Of a DNA stretch of 64,000 nucleotides, positions 10,950 to 23,500 are shown piece by piece. The stretch spans positions 213,618,654-213,682,653 of the forward strand of contig NC_081411.1 of the NCBI RefSeq assembly GCF_030272615.1, given 5' to 3'. The translations under genes were made by a program, and so were the position numbers. How positions within the stretch are numbered: the first letter of the stretch is position 1; each line of letters begins with the position of its first letter. Source of the DNA: Cryptomeria japonica. Taxonomy: Eukaryota; Streptophyta; Pinopsida; Cupressales; Cupressaceae. A model generated the notes under the pieces. It worked only from the letters and a program-made list of their open reading frames with translations, made no database searches and had not been told where the DNA came from.

Positions 10950-13900
10950 CATCTCAGCCTTTAAGTAATGATACATATAATTGAATATGGTTTAACTTTT
11001 ACCCAAAAAAAAATAACACCTACCATTCGCCGGATCTACCTTTCCACATCTACCAGTCTCCTTTCCGGGTATGTGGGGAAGGTTTTTAAAATTTCTCTGA
11101 TAGCTCTATCAGATTGTACGTAATTAAAAAATTGTGTGATCCAAGAAAGTCAATATTGAGTGCACCATATTTTGCCACATTGCCCTTGTAAATAGTACCA
11201 AATGAATAAGTTAGTCTGCTAAGAATTAGACTAACTCGCTCAATTGCTAATATTTTTTATTAGGGCAACGTGACAAACTTCAAATTGCAGGAATCAGTGG
11301 GGCGCTGTTGAAGCATGGATTGAGGCGTAGCTTAAGATATATTTAAGAAATCTTTTGAATCGGGGCCCCATCATGTTTTTGGATGCCAAAATAATTCATC
11401 TGCCACCATGTGTGATGTTGAGTTTTACTCTGGCCTTCAATTAATAAAGAATACGGCTATAGGTGGTGTTATCAGGGTTGATAACCAACCTCTTTAAGAT
11501 AGCTTTTGTACTGTAACTGTAACTGATGTCTATGTAGCTAGGTACTGGTACTTCAAGGTTGCTAAAAACATTAATACCTAATCACTCCAATGAAAAGCAC
11601 AAACCGTTGAAGAAACCTTCTTAATATTGTACTTATTAATTGCTCACAAACTTTAGTTTTGTGAGCTCCCTGATCATATAGGAATAAAACATTAGATATT
11701 AGTTTTGGAATGGTAGGATAATAAAGGTCTTTTTATAGACGAGAGGAATGAAAGATTGATATTTTTACTTTTATTTTAGTTAAATAAATATTTATTAATA
11801 AATTAAATGTTAAATTCATATAAAAGTTGAGGTTATATAAAATAAGTAAGTGTTCAGTTGAAAAGAAGAAGTTATAAAAGGTTTAGCTTTTTATCAAGTA
11901 AAGCGTTGATGTGATGTAATCTAGTTGATATTACATTTCTAAAATATTTTTTGATTGTGAACTTCAATTCTAAGATATCCCTTTCAAAATAGGTATTTTG
12001 TTAAATCTTACAAATCAATTGAACGGGATTGTTGATGTGACCCTAACCTCATTATATATTATGTTGTCCAACTTCTATTATTATATCCCCAACTACCACT
12101 TCTCACTAGATTGTGTGCTTTGTTGTAATGCCTAAGCTAGAGTACAGACAATATTACTCAACACCTATTGGGACTTGCTATGGTAAGGTTGAATTTTGTC
12201 ACTTTCTTTGCCCCTAATTCAAGCTCACTAGAATACAAGGATGTATTTATCTAATTCAATGCTATAATACCACTCAGATGCATTTATCTAATTCAATGCT
12301 ATAATACCACTCGGATGCATTTATCTAATTCAATGCTCTCATACTACTCTTATGCTAGTGCAAGTAAATGATTTTAATGAGATGCAATTATTTCTTCAAA
12401 ATGTCTCACTAGTTATCCTTAAATATCCAATCGGAAAAAGACCATTTGAAAGTCATGTGTATTAAAAAGTTGTCATGGTTAGATTTTAATGGGGGCCATG
12501 AATTATATCATTGTGGATGGGTTGGTGTTATAGATTCTAAATAAGATAGGGAAAATGATAACATCAAAGATGGTTCTAGGCCACAAAGGACAAAATAACA
12601 AAAGAGATAAGGTAAGGTAAAATTGGGTCAACTTGTGCATTATAAACTATCAAACCAATAAAATGACACATTTATTGACCTAACTAAGTTCAACACAAAA
12701 GAAGAGGAGAAATTTGTAAAGTGTACACTATTCTACTCCACATTTTGTTGCCACTTTAGTTTGCATATGAATCTATCATGAAACATGCATGCTAAAGTAA
12801 TATATGTCAACATTTAAAGAAAAAGTATATTTCAAAAGGGCATAATTTGGAGTGTGAGAAACACTCTTTTCTATTTATTTTATGAGGTTGCATCTCCAAA
12901 CTTGCATACATGAGAAAAATAACTTGTTAGTAGAACATCCACTAACATGATAAAAAAAATAAAAGAAAACATCTTGCATTTGCATGAGCCTAAATTCACT
13001 ATCACTACTTTAATAAAATTACAAGAATGGAATCATGTGGTTATGGCCACGTTATGAAACCATATGTGCAAATATGTGAAGTAAAAGGATATCAAATTAT
13101 TGATAAGATTCTCAAAGAGTAGCAATCCATTTTGATATGTTAAAATAGACAACAACAATCTAAATGACATCTAGAAAGTAATATCACAATATATTGGATT
13201 GTTAGCAAGTAGTAAATAAGTTAGCCCCCAAAATTTGTGCATACCTACTAGTTAAAGCATAGTAATTTGTTCATAATCCCCTCTTGATTTGTATGAGTGC
13301 AACATAATTACTATTATTTGAGATTAGGGGATTGTAAAAATGATCGTAAGTAGAAATTTGTTGCACCAAGTATGTGTAAGAGACGATCATGGATCATGTT
13401 TAAAATGAGATAAAAATGGTTTATCACCAATTTTTTGTGCATGACATCTATAAAAGATACATCATTAAAGTATAATTTATTATATGAAATGTAAAAATGA
13501 GAAAATAGATAATGCACAAGTGTCATATAAATAGATAAAGCATGTAAAGAATATAAATGTAATTTCATTATAAAACTATGATTGTTGGTTAACATATTTT
13601 TCTTTTCAAAATTACAAATAAACTGACTCTCTTTTGCCCAAATACAAAGACAAATTATTAAAAAACAGTTGAGTAAACTATTAATTAGTTTTTCTCTAAA
13701 TTTTGGAAAGGTATAGCTCCCTTCATATAATCAAAATTTTGGATTTTTAAATATGTAAACAACTCAAGTGTCCTTTAACTAGAAAGTAGTAAAAGTACTA
13801 ACATTTGTTTATCACCAAATACAAATAATAGAGAACTATAGAATTACAAGTATAGCTTTAAGATTGCAACTCAATAACACAAAATTATGACAACAAAGAA

Positions 13901-14270
13901 GAGGATTCCAAACATAAGCACCAACTCAAATATTGACAACCAATATATGGACAGCACAATTGATAGACTAAAACACCAACTGATTTCCTGAGAAAATGAA
14001 TAACGCTCATGTGAATATTTACATTCGAAAGAACATCACATTCAGATTTTTGTAAACTCGTAGATTTACAATAAATATAAGCGAAATTCAACTTCAATGC
14101 ACATAGACAGAGAAGCTAAAAAATTCAACAAAATTCTATTGATCTTCAAAGTTTGATCGAGACACAGTCATATGTTGTAGCATAAGGGGACCAAAAGTTT
14201 TTGATCCCTTCCATTGTCCATTTTCAACATATTTAAAATTTACAACGCATAACTGTCCATCAGTTCAGAG
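10950..14270. other. Intergenic, AT-rich, no gene seen
   Basis: Frames here are short, AT-driven and lack recognisable domains. The only clear structure is the 37-bp tandem repeat at 12240-12350. A near-perfect palindrome (CGATTCTTTTAAAGAATCG) follows at about 14275-14293. Confidence 0.5.
12240..12350. repeat. 37-bp tandem repeat, three copies
   Basis: Units start at 12240, 12277 and 12314 and share GATGCATTTATCTAATTC. The first two differ by only a few bases; the third diverges at its end. A simple local duplication in intergenic DNA. Confidence 0.9.
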
Positions 14271-14316
14271 AAATCGATTCTTTTAAAGAATCGAAAAGAA
14301 TCGTTTAAAGACATGA

Positions 14317-15250
14317 TTAAGTTTTTACAAATAAGCATAATGAAACTAAGGCAAAGTAAACAAATGGCATCTCAACGAATAGTTTCATTGTGTGGTGGTT
14401 GTATCTTTTGGCTAAGTAGATTGTTGTTGCTTTTGTTGGCTCTTGTATCCTACAGAGCCTGAGGGCTCCTGGAATTCCATCCTCATTGGGAATGATCACA
14501 TTTATATTTCGCAATGCCCACAATAATTTCCCTTTCCTGATTTCCTCTACCTTTAAAATGAATGCCCTATAATGATTAGGGCACCAAATCAAGGACGCAT
14601 CAATCCTTACCAACTTGTTGTGTTTCTTCTCAGTAAACGAATTCAGGTCTACCAAGGTGTCAATATTATTCTAAAATTCTACTTGAATTAACTCATCAAT
14701 GGCATACCCTGAATTATCTTTCCTCTTTAGCTAGCAACCTATGTTAGAAAATTCTTGAATCACTTGAGTGAACATTGTATTAGATTTCTTTAATAACTTT
14801 CTCTTTTCTTTGACTTTTTTAGCAAGAAGTGATGCTTCCAATCCAACCTCTAGAGTCGTATAGTGTAGCTAGTGTCATTGGAAGCAAGTATGCATTTGGT
14901 GACAGCCATATCAATACCCATATCAATAATTTCCTACAATTCATTTCTTATGTATTGGTGTGAGATTCTTCCATCTTAGAATTGTTTATTTCCATGTATA
15001 CATTGTTCCTTACTAAAATTAGTTCATTATATGACCTACTCAAGTTATCAATAAATGGAATTCCTTTAGCCTTCATCTATCCTGCCAAAATGACTCTTTG
15101 AATCAAACCTCATGGATATAAATAGTCCACATCCAAATCATCCCACTCCAATTGAATAGGTGGTCAGTCCACACAATTATATAACTCGTAGATCCAATCA
15201 TTACAACATACAAACCCACTATCACATTAGTGACACGCAAACTGAGATCT
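14317..15250 (-). pseudogene. Decayed accessory-type ORF inside a minus-strand LTR element
   Basis: Read on the minus strand from about 15250, a broken coding track leads into an open stretch at 14655-14317 (VDLNSFTEKKHNKLVRIDAS and onward), which ends in TAA. It contains WCPNHYRAFIL and GIPGALRLCR-like segments but no RT, integrase or protease motif. It lies downstream, in transcription direction, of the LTR and primer-binding site at 16496-17941, so it may be internal sequence of that element. The family is not recognised. It is broken by several stops and frameshifts. Confidence 0.35.
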
Positions 15251-16319
15251 CATAGAGAACAATCATATAGATAACATGACTCAAACACTAGATCAAGCAT
15301 AGATTCAATTTTCCAATCATGATCACATTCAGCACCATAGTCTAGGAACCCACCAAGCATTCACAATAGAAATGTTGAGTGACTAGTCACATACCAACAT
15401 CTCCATAGAGAGAAAGCAACGCACCTCCTCTCAAATGCATGAATCATGCATGAAAAGTTGTAACTATCTCTTCTAGTAACACCCCAAAGAAAAAAGGGTG
15501 TAGAAAATAACTCATATGTAGATCCACAAAATCGAAAACTTTTATTGATTGTGTAAACTTGCAAAACCACTGTGCTTGAGAACACCAATGCACATCCATA
15601 CCCACTCCACATATGGAATACTCAAAAGTTTGAAAAAGCACCATAATAGTTAAACCAAAATAATGGACTCTCGTGAATGAGCATCAACATTGATTTTTAC
15701 ATTAAATCTATAAAACCCTCAGATCCAAGGAACATGAATCTAATCCATGCAACTACAATCATCCATGAAGAAAAAGAAGTTCAAGAACTCCATGTAACCA
15801 TCATCAGTACATGCATACAAGCTAGATAGGTTATTCAAAAAGGTTCCAAATCATCCAATGATCAACTTCATAGCCTTTGAATGAAATCAGGGATAACAAA
15901 AGTAGTACCTTCTAATATTGGTAAAAAGCACCCAACATAAGCACAACACTTCATAATTGAAAACAACACAAGCCTCTCCATATTACCAAGGAGGTAGCCT
16001 CTCACAAACACTTATATGAAAACTTTGTTGCATGCAACCACAAAGTGTAAAAGCACACCCCATACATTAGAGTCATTACACTATCAACCAAGAGCTCTAG
16101 ATCAATATCATTTCAACATTACCAACTCCATTTTCTCCATCTTCACCATCCTTCAAACTACGTGTTGTCTCCTAAAACTAAAACAACTACAAGACTTCCA
16201 TTCACCAAAGGATTAATCATCAGCGAATTCCTTCAGATTTCCTAATTTTTTTTAGGCTAATAGATCTTACCAAAAAGAAAACCCAAAACCTAAAACACCA
16301 AGAAACCTTACATGCATTA

Positions 16320-16475
16320 ATATTCAGGCACATGCAATTAACATGTGATTCCATGCAAGTACATACAACATACATGCAATTACATGCAACTAGCCAAATG
16401 CAGACACAAGCAACATGCAAGCACATGTAAGAAACATGCAAGTACATGCAACTCACATAATGCACATGCAAGCAA
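16320..16475. repeat. Degenerate ACATGCAA-type microsatellite
   Basis: The words ACATGCAA and CATGCAAGTACATGCAA recur with variable spacing over about 150 bases. The Cys/His-rich open frame on the minus strand (16540-16220) follows from this repetition and is not called a gene. Confidence 0.7.
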
Positions 16476-16495
16476 CCAACAAATCCCAAACAAAT

Positions 16496-16506
16496 ATCTA
16501 ATACCA
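16496..16506 (-). other. Putative tRNA-Met primer-binding site
   Basis: On the minus strand this reads TGGTATTAGAT, close to the TGGTATCAGAG typical of plant Copia primer-binding sites. It lies two bases after the CA that would end the LTR at 16509. It supports a minus-strand LTR element entering from the right. Confidence 0.45.
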
Positions 16507-16508
16507 AA

Positions 16509-17941
16509 TGAAGGGAAACGAGGCATCCCAAAAAAGGCATCTAAGATTAATATGCACATCTAGTATCTAATACAAAAGCATACAACCATCCCATAAAGTG
16601 GAATCGAACACAATTTAAATTTCTTATGATTAAAACCTTAGAGTAAAGTCCATGCAATTTTAGATCTTGCTAGATCAATTAGTTTCAGCAGCATGCATAC
16701 AAATTCAAATTTGCAAAACCATAAAATAGAAAGATGAAACAAAATAAAAAGAACACAAAATTTATGCTCCATCCTTGGGGATGTAGCTCCTGTTGCCCAT
16801 GTTCATCCTTGCTCTACTCCTACGATTTCTACTTCAGATGTTGTTCCTCTACAGTAGCCTACTATTTTTCTATAGTAGCACTCTGCTGACACTACTAATT
16901 GTGACCCTGCGGGATCCCTCCCAATTGAACTCTCTCTTGATGGTCCTAATGACAGTATCACCTAAACAGTTGTTTGTGGCAAGCGGAAGGGGAATTCTTT
17001 CCCCCTCCACCAAACTCCTCCTTGTCAAGGCCTGGGTGCCTCTACCCCTCCTTGAGTTGGTTCTGGGTTGTTGGTTTGGTAGGGTTTCTTTTACCTATTT
17101 GTCCTTGTTTTTTGGAGCTTTCTCCCTTTGTTTGTTATCATCTACTACCTACAGGATGTTGTTAAGGGTCAACACCCTTGTTCTTTCTTCTTTTCTAATT
17201 AAAAAAAGAACACAAAATTTACGCGGGAAAAACCCTTTTGAGTAAAAATCCCCACACTCTAAAACTAGAGAGCCATTGTATTATTTAGCAACACATATAA
17301 CAGTTACAATACAATTATAGGCTCTAGGCCTTTGCATAGATATTTATGTCATGTTCCATCCTAGAGAAAATCCAACAACATAACCCCTATAAAATGAACT
17401 CGTTTCACCTAGCTCTAGCAAACACTTTTATTTATAGAGCTTACAATGCAAAAAACAACATATTCTAAATTTTGTCCACATTCAACATATCTTCAACATG
17501 TAATTAGAAACTCCTTTTTGCATAAGTCAAGTGCATAAGTATTAGTTTCCAAATGGGCATCAACTTCTTACCAAATAGGGATCAAGCCATAGTTAACTCA
17601 CAAGAAACTTGATACATGTCACCATCATGCATCTTCAAGAAGTTTTCACAAACATCTTTCTCTAAATGAGAATCCAAGTTACAACTAGCACTATGGCACA
17701 CTTCCTAGGAATATGCATAAGCTATAAGTCTCTCATGAAGTGCCTAGGTGAAAAATGGCACTCTATCATGATCTCCTCACTATGCATGCGGGATTCTTCT
17801 CCTAGACGAATCCCACAAAGTGATATGGCTTCCTATTAAAGTTAGCAATTTGGGATATTATTTAATAGGTATCATATTAAACAGATAATACTGCAATAAA
17901 TAATGTTAGGACTCAAAGGTTAAGACACCTTAATCCCAACA
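16509..17941 (-). repeat. Minus-strand Copia-type LTR, interrupted by a LINE fragment
   Basis: On the minus strand the sequence begins TGTTGGGATTAAGGTG at 17941 and ends CA at 16509. It contains CTCAAAAGGGTTTTTCCCGC at about 17225-17245, a run typical of the R/U5 part of plant Copia LTRs. Removing the nested insertion leaves about 0.98 kb. I could not find a partner LTR further left, so this is a solo or partial element. The 5' boundary is better supported than the 3' boundary. Confidence 0.6.
16765..17202 (+). mobile_element. 5'-truncated LINE copy with 19-bp target-site duplication
   Basis: The 438-bp insertion is flanked by identical copies of AAAAAGAACACAAAATTTA at 16746-16764 and 17203-17221. 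That perfect duplication marks a recent target-primed insertion. It ends in a short hairpin (AAGGGTCAACACCCTTG), a pyrimidine run, then TTCTAATT and seven A. The body holds a decayed C-terminal coding piece and 3' UTR only. The hairpin plus TTTAATTAA-like end resembles that of the LINE ending at 26805. Confidence 0.85.
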
Positions 17942-18319
17942 GTATCCATTTCTTTTTAGAATAGACATGTGTTTTGGAGTGGGTACACATTCCATAAATT
18001 CTCAAGTTTGAAACCAGTTATTTTACTTTTGGTTTAAGCTTGGAAACCTAATCCTCGACCTTGGATCTACAAATGCAATGAATTATTAACAAGAGAAAAA
18101 TTGACTTTAATAATATGGTTGATAACTTTCTTTTTTTTAAATTTGAACCAAATTAAAGGTATTACAAATGACAATATCTAGTTTTCGAATTATTTTTTTT
18201 TTTATTGGAGAACATATTTATATATTTTTTAAATAAGCATATTCATAAACTTTAAATGCCATATACTACTGGTTTTTTTTCTTACTTTTCATTTGATTTT
18301 TTTTTTGAAAAAATATATA
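17942..18319. other. Intergenic, AT-rich
   Basis: Homopolymer T and A runs; no gene or repeat recognised. Confidence 0.5.
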
Positions 18320-19491
18320 TATCTAGGGGGTATGTGCAAGATCATGGTGTGCCAAAATAGGCCCTTAAGTGGCAATGAAATTTCAAAAAATCAGAGTTAT
18401 GCAACTTGACATGAAAAATTGAATAAGTTATGAACATTATTTTTAAAATATGTAAGAAGATAATCTATAGAAAATTGAATGTAGTTTCTAAGCTACTAGT
18501 TGTTTTTACAAAAAAAAATCCTATTTGATGAAAATTTCAAATTTCAATGTAGTGGTACAAAAATTTCAGGAAAAAGATAAGTAGGTGTATGTCTGACCAC
18601 CCTAATCATAATCAAATCATAATATTTTTTTATAAGATTTATAATTTAAGTATTAGACTCATGTCCAGATGTGACACATATTTTTTTATAATTTTTTATA
18701 AAGTAAATAATTATTTATGAATTTTTTACTACAGCTTTTCAGAAATTTAGAAACTCCTACATCTGACCACCTTAACTTGACCAAAACCTTATGAAATTCA
18801 ATTTTTTTTAATTTTTCCCTATAGTAGATGAAGCATAGGATGTGACGCATGTTTCAGATTCAAAAAATGTTATGCGGTTTGAAAGTTATGAGTATTTTTT
18901 AATCAGTCTATCAATCAGGACTTTTGTCAGAATTCAATTAGAAAATAAATAAAATTATTTATTAAAGTCGAAATAAGACAAGCCTTATATTGTTGGAAAG
19001 TTGAGAACGTCCTTAAAAAATCCTTTTCGTTTTATCAATTTTGGCTATAAAAAAAGTCGTCAATCACCAATGTAAATTCTGAAAAATCAAGGAATACTAA
19101 AAAACACGTTTTTTCAGTTGACTTTCCAGGCTTGTCACTTCCAAGCCAAATCCCAAAGCAAACCTGAACCAAAATATGGAGGGAAAAATTTATGTTTTAA
19201 AATCGGATATTGGATAAAATCGGATATCCGATTTTTAAAAAAATAAAAAATATATATATTTTAGTAAATTGGGCATAACTTTTGCGTTTTATATCAAAAT
19301 TTTGATTTTTTACAGGCATTGGAAAGGTAATTAAGAGCTCTATGATATGGAATGGGTATATTTTCAATTATTTGTTTTAAAAAATAATTATAATCCATTT
19401 AAATTCATCCTTCATTTTTAAAACATTAAAAACTCATGACTTTTTCATATGATTTTCCTATTGCATGAATTTTTGTAACAATCATCTCAAA
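18320..19491 (+). repeat. Left arm of a large inverted-repeat structure
   Basis: The outer end GGTATGTGCAAGATCATGG and the inner end around AATTATAATCCATTTAAATT (19390-19415) both recur inverted at 34470-34927. Between them the arms share GGGCATAACTTTTG and the palindrome ATCGGATATCCGAT (19213-19235). This arm is longer than its partner by several hundred bases of extra sequence (about 18400-19090). The LINE at 19492-26805 is inserted immediately inside it. Whether the two arms belong to one foldback-like element or are two independent copies is not settled. Confidence 0.7.
19477..19491 (+). repeat. Left target-site duplication of the LINE
   Basis: AACAATCATCTCAAA, an exact 15-bp match to 26806-26820. 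It defines the LINE as 19492-26805. Confidence 0.9.
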
Positions 19492-19586
19492 GGGTTAGTA
19501 CATCAATGGTAACATCAAATACATATCTTGCTGGAGAAAAGTTTCAAGTAACATATACCAGTTAGACAACGTTACTATAGGTGTAA

Positions 19587-20561
19587 GGTGGCAATGGGAG
19601 AATTCAAAATTCAAACTCTCTACAAGGCAGGAATTCTGGTTCCAATGATGGGAGTGGCCAGATTGTAGCTAGTCCCATAGGAGAGAAGGATAAGCCTCTG
19701 GACTTTCCAGAAGCTGTTGTTATTCAGCAGACTGGTGGTACTCTACCAGAGAAGACAGAGGGTTCCTCTGGGCCCTTGGGGGAAGGGACCAACGAGGGGC
19801 CCATTCCACGTGACGACTCCGGGGAGAGCGGAAAAGAATCAAAAAAATGGTCTTCCCTCTTTGGAACTAGACCAACTAGTAAATCCTCATTTCCTCCTGT
19901 CAAGAATATATCTGATCCTTCTGGAGGTAAGTTCGCTATCTCTATCCCTGATCTGGTTTTGGATCACAATATAAATAGTATGTCGAACTCTTTGGTAGGC
20001 AAATTTATGGGACCACGTCCTAACATTGAAGTTGTTAGGGCCTATGTCAAACGAAAATGGGCCCTTAAGGGTAATGTTGAAATTTTGGCCTTACCCAAAG
20101 GCCTTCTATCCTTTTCTTTCTCTTGTGAAGAAGATAAACTCATGATTCTTTGTGGAAGTCCCTGGATGGTACGAAAGACAGCCTTGGTTGTTCGTAAATG
20201 GCAACTGAATCTAAATATGAAAGACTCTCTCTTAACACAAGTTCCAATTTGGGTAAAGCTGTCAGGCTTGCCTCTAGAATATTGGGCTGAAATTATCTTC
20301 TCTGGAATTACAAACTCTTTTGGTGAACTGCTTTCTATAGACCCAGTAATAGCTTCAAAAAGGAGACTCACTCATGCTAGGTTTTGTGTAGGGGTAGCCC
20401 ATGATGCAGATATGCCAGATCAGATAGATTTAGTATCAAAGCTGGGAACATGGAAGCAACATATTGAATATGAATATATTCCCTTTACCTGCTTCCATTG
20501 TAAAAAAGTAGGGCATTGGGCGAAGTCCTATCCCACCAAACCCAAGGCAGAATCCAAGTAG
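19587..20561 (+). pseudogene. LINE ORF1: gag-like RNA-binding protein (DUF4283 type, zinc knuckle)
   Basis: The frame is open from the stop at 19584-19586 to TAG at 20559-20561, 324 codons. The first in-frame ATG is at 19776, so the true start is lost or lies in a shifted frame. After a polar Ser/Gly-rich N-terminus, residues encoded by about 19990-20400 form the DUF4283-like domain (VGKFMGPRP, WMVRKTALVVRKW, VPIWVKLSGLPLEYW). A CCHC zinc knuckle follows at 20490-20531 (CFHCKKVGHWAKSY). The last Cys has become Tyr (TAT at 20529), which should weaken RNA binding. The frame continues into ORF2 across the TAG without a frameshift. In plant LINEs this protein coats the element RNA. Confidence 0.85.
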
Positions 20562-23500
20562 CCTAAGCCCCATTGGAATATTAGGGGACTTAATAACCCC
20601 CATAAGCATGACATTATCAAGAACATTATAAGGGATAGTAAACCTGATATCTTTCTAATTCAAGAAACCAAAATGAGTAAAGAGAAAGTTGAATCATTGA
20701 AGTTTTTCAAAAATGGAAATGTCAGTGGCGGCAACTCTGAAGGTACTTCAGGAGGCATAGCAACCATTTGGAATCTTAATTCTATCAAAGGGCAAGTTAT
20801 CATCCAGGATAACAATTTCTCATGTATCAAATTTGAGCACCTTAAAGATGGTACTTCATGGGTCCTCACCAACATTTATGCTCCCAACACTTTGAAGGCT
20901 AGAAATTCCTTCTGGAAAAAACTTATTCAAGCTAGGGACAGCTTCAGGAATCTTAGCTGGTTGGTTATGGGAGACTTCAATACTCCTTTGAGAGAGGAGG
21001 AAAAATATGGAGGAAGCCCCCCTCAGCTGGAAAGCAGGTTGGCCCTTATGGATTTCATTAACTCCCAGACCCTCAATGACTTGGAAATACAGGGATGTAA
21101 TTATACTTGGACTAACAGGAGAACTGGTACTAATCTTATCCAAGTTCGTCTTGATAGGACTCTCATTTCCGGTGACTGGTTTAGTCATTATTTTTGTTCT
21201 CTGTCGGCCCACATTAGGGTTGGTTCGGATCATTTTCCCATCACCTTTATTGCTGACTCCATCAACAGAAGGAGAAACTTCCCCTTCAGATTTGAAAAAA
21301 TGTGGACCCTCCACCCAGACATCAAAAGTAATATCCATAAATGGTGGAGCATTCAAGTTGAGGGAACTGCTGTGTATAGAGTTGTTAAGAAGCTTAAGAG
21401 TGTAAAGGACAACATAAGAATCTGGAATAAATCCAGCTTTGGGAACATTTTTGAGACCAAAAGAAAAGTCCAGGAAGACCTCAAAGAAATACAAACTCAA
21501 ATCCAGAAAGATGGTTTCAAAACCGTGTCCATTGCTGATGAAAATGAGACTCTCAAAAAATATCATGATATCATTGCCAAAGAGGAATCCTTTTGGAAGC
21601 AGAGATCAAGATGCATCTGGCTTAAGGAAGGAGATAGGAACACAAGATTCTTCCATATATCAACTATCAAGCATAAAGCAGTTAATAGGGTTACCAAACT
21701 CGTGGTGGATAAAGGGGAGATTATCAAGGAGGAGGAAATTAGAAAGGAAGCTAAAAGGTTTTTTTCGAAACTGCTAATGAGGGATAATAGATTGGATGTT
21801 GAAGCGCAATCTTCTTTTCTTCTTAACATCCCTTGTCTCATTGATGATCATAAGAATGCCTCCCTTTCTTCCTTTCCTTCTAATCAGGAAATCAAAAATG
21901 TTGTCTTCTCCTTTGATGGTAACAAAGTGTCGAGCCCGAATGGTTTTCCAATGTTCTTTTTTCAAGATTTATGGGACATTGTCGGGAAAGATGTTGCCAA
22001 TGGAGTCAAGGAATTTTTTGGGGCTAGGAAACTCTTGAAAGAAATCAACGGCACTTTTTTGGATCTCATTCCCAAATCTCAAGGTGCTAAATCTATGGAC
22101 AAATTTAGACCTATCATTCTTTGCAATTCCTTTTATAAGATTATCTCTAAGGTTCTTACTTCCAGATTGCTTTTTGTCCTTCTTGCTCTTATTAATCACC
22201 AGCAAAATGGTTTTGTCCCTGGTTGTCAAATTCTTGACTCTATTATTACTGTCCATGAGAACATCCACTCTCTTGTTAAAGCTAAGAAGTAGGGTCTCAT
22301 CCTTAAGCTTGATCTCTCCAAAGCCTATGACAGGGTTGACTGGTCTTTTCTCTTGAAGGTTCTCATGTCTTTTGGTTTCTCACCCAGAGTTTTGGATCTC
22401 ATCACCCAACTTATCACCTCCGCTTATTTTGCTATCATTATCAATGGTTCACCTTCTCCTTTTTTCCAAGCTTCTAGAGGTCTTAGGCAAGGGGATACTA
22501 TTTCCCCATCCTCTTCATTATTATGGCAGAATGTTTTGGAAGGAGTATGGAAAATTTGGTTTTGCAAGGCTCCTTTAAGGGTCTCCACCCTTCCTCCATG
22601 GATCTTGTTTGTTCTGATCAACAATTTGTCGATGATACTATTATCATGGGGGAATCTAGTATTTCTGAAGCTAAAATTTTGAAGAGTACTCTTTGTAAGT
22701 TTGCCTCTGCGTCAGGTCAGCTTATCAATTGGACTAAAAGTGAAGTTTTTTTCATCAATACCTAGGAGAGAAGACAACAGAGAATCAGTAGAATCCTCCA
22801 GAGTGTAGGATTGTTGATCTTCCTACAAATTACCTTGGTCTCCCTATGGGCACTGCTCCTCCTGACTCCTTCTGGAGTTCTCTAGTGGACAAATTCCAGA
22901 AAACGTTAGTTGGATGGAAAGGAGCCCTCCTAAGTCGGGATGGAAAGCTCCAACTTCTTAAAGCATCTCTTCTAAGTATTCTGATATATGCTCTTAGCAT
23001 TTTCAGAATTCCAGTTAAGTATGTTGATGCTATCGAGAAAATCCAAAGAAGATTCCTTTGGTCTAGAGTTGAAGACAAGAAAAGAATGTCCTTGGTGGCT
23101 TGGGACCAGGTCTATAAACCGAAGAGCCATGGCAATCTGGACTTGAGGAGGATCTGAACCCTAAATGAAGCTCTTATGTCCAAACAAGTCTGGAGAATGT
23201 TTCATCTTGATACCAAATGGTGTAAAATTTGGCAAAGTAACTACTCTCTTCAGTCCTCTTCCCTTTCTTCTTTTATCGATTTGGATATTAGTATTAATGG
23301 TTCCCACATATGGAATTATGCCTCTAAATGTAAAGAAAGTATAGCTAAAGGAGTGATCTGGAAAGTTGGAAATGGTAGGAAAGTTAAATTATGGGAGGAT
23401 CCCTGGCTTTTTAATAAACCTTTGATAGAAATCAATTAATGGGCCCCCTATGCTCCCTCTTGTATAAGAACTTTTGGCTCCTTAGTTGCTAAGTACTGGA

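Noticed and set aside
16220-16540. Cys/His-rich minus-strand frame resembling a metal-binding protein
   Set aside because: It arises from the ACATGCAA-type microsatellite; the Cys and His codons are read from CATGCA words.
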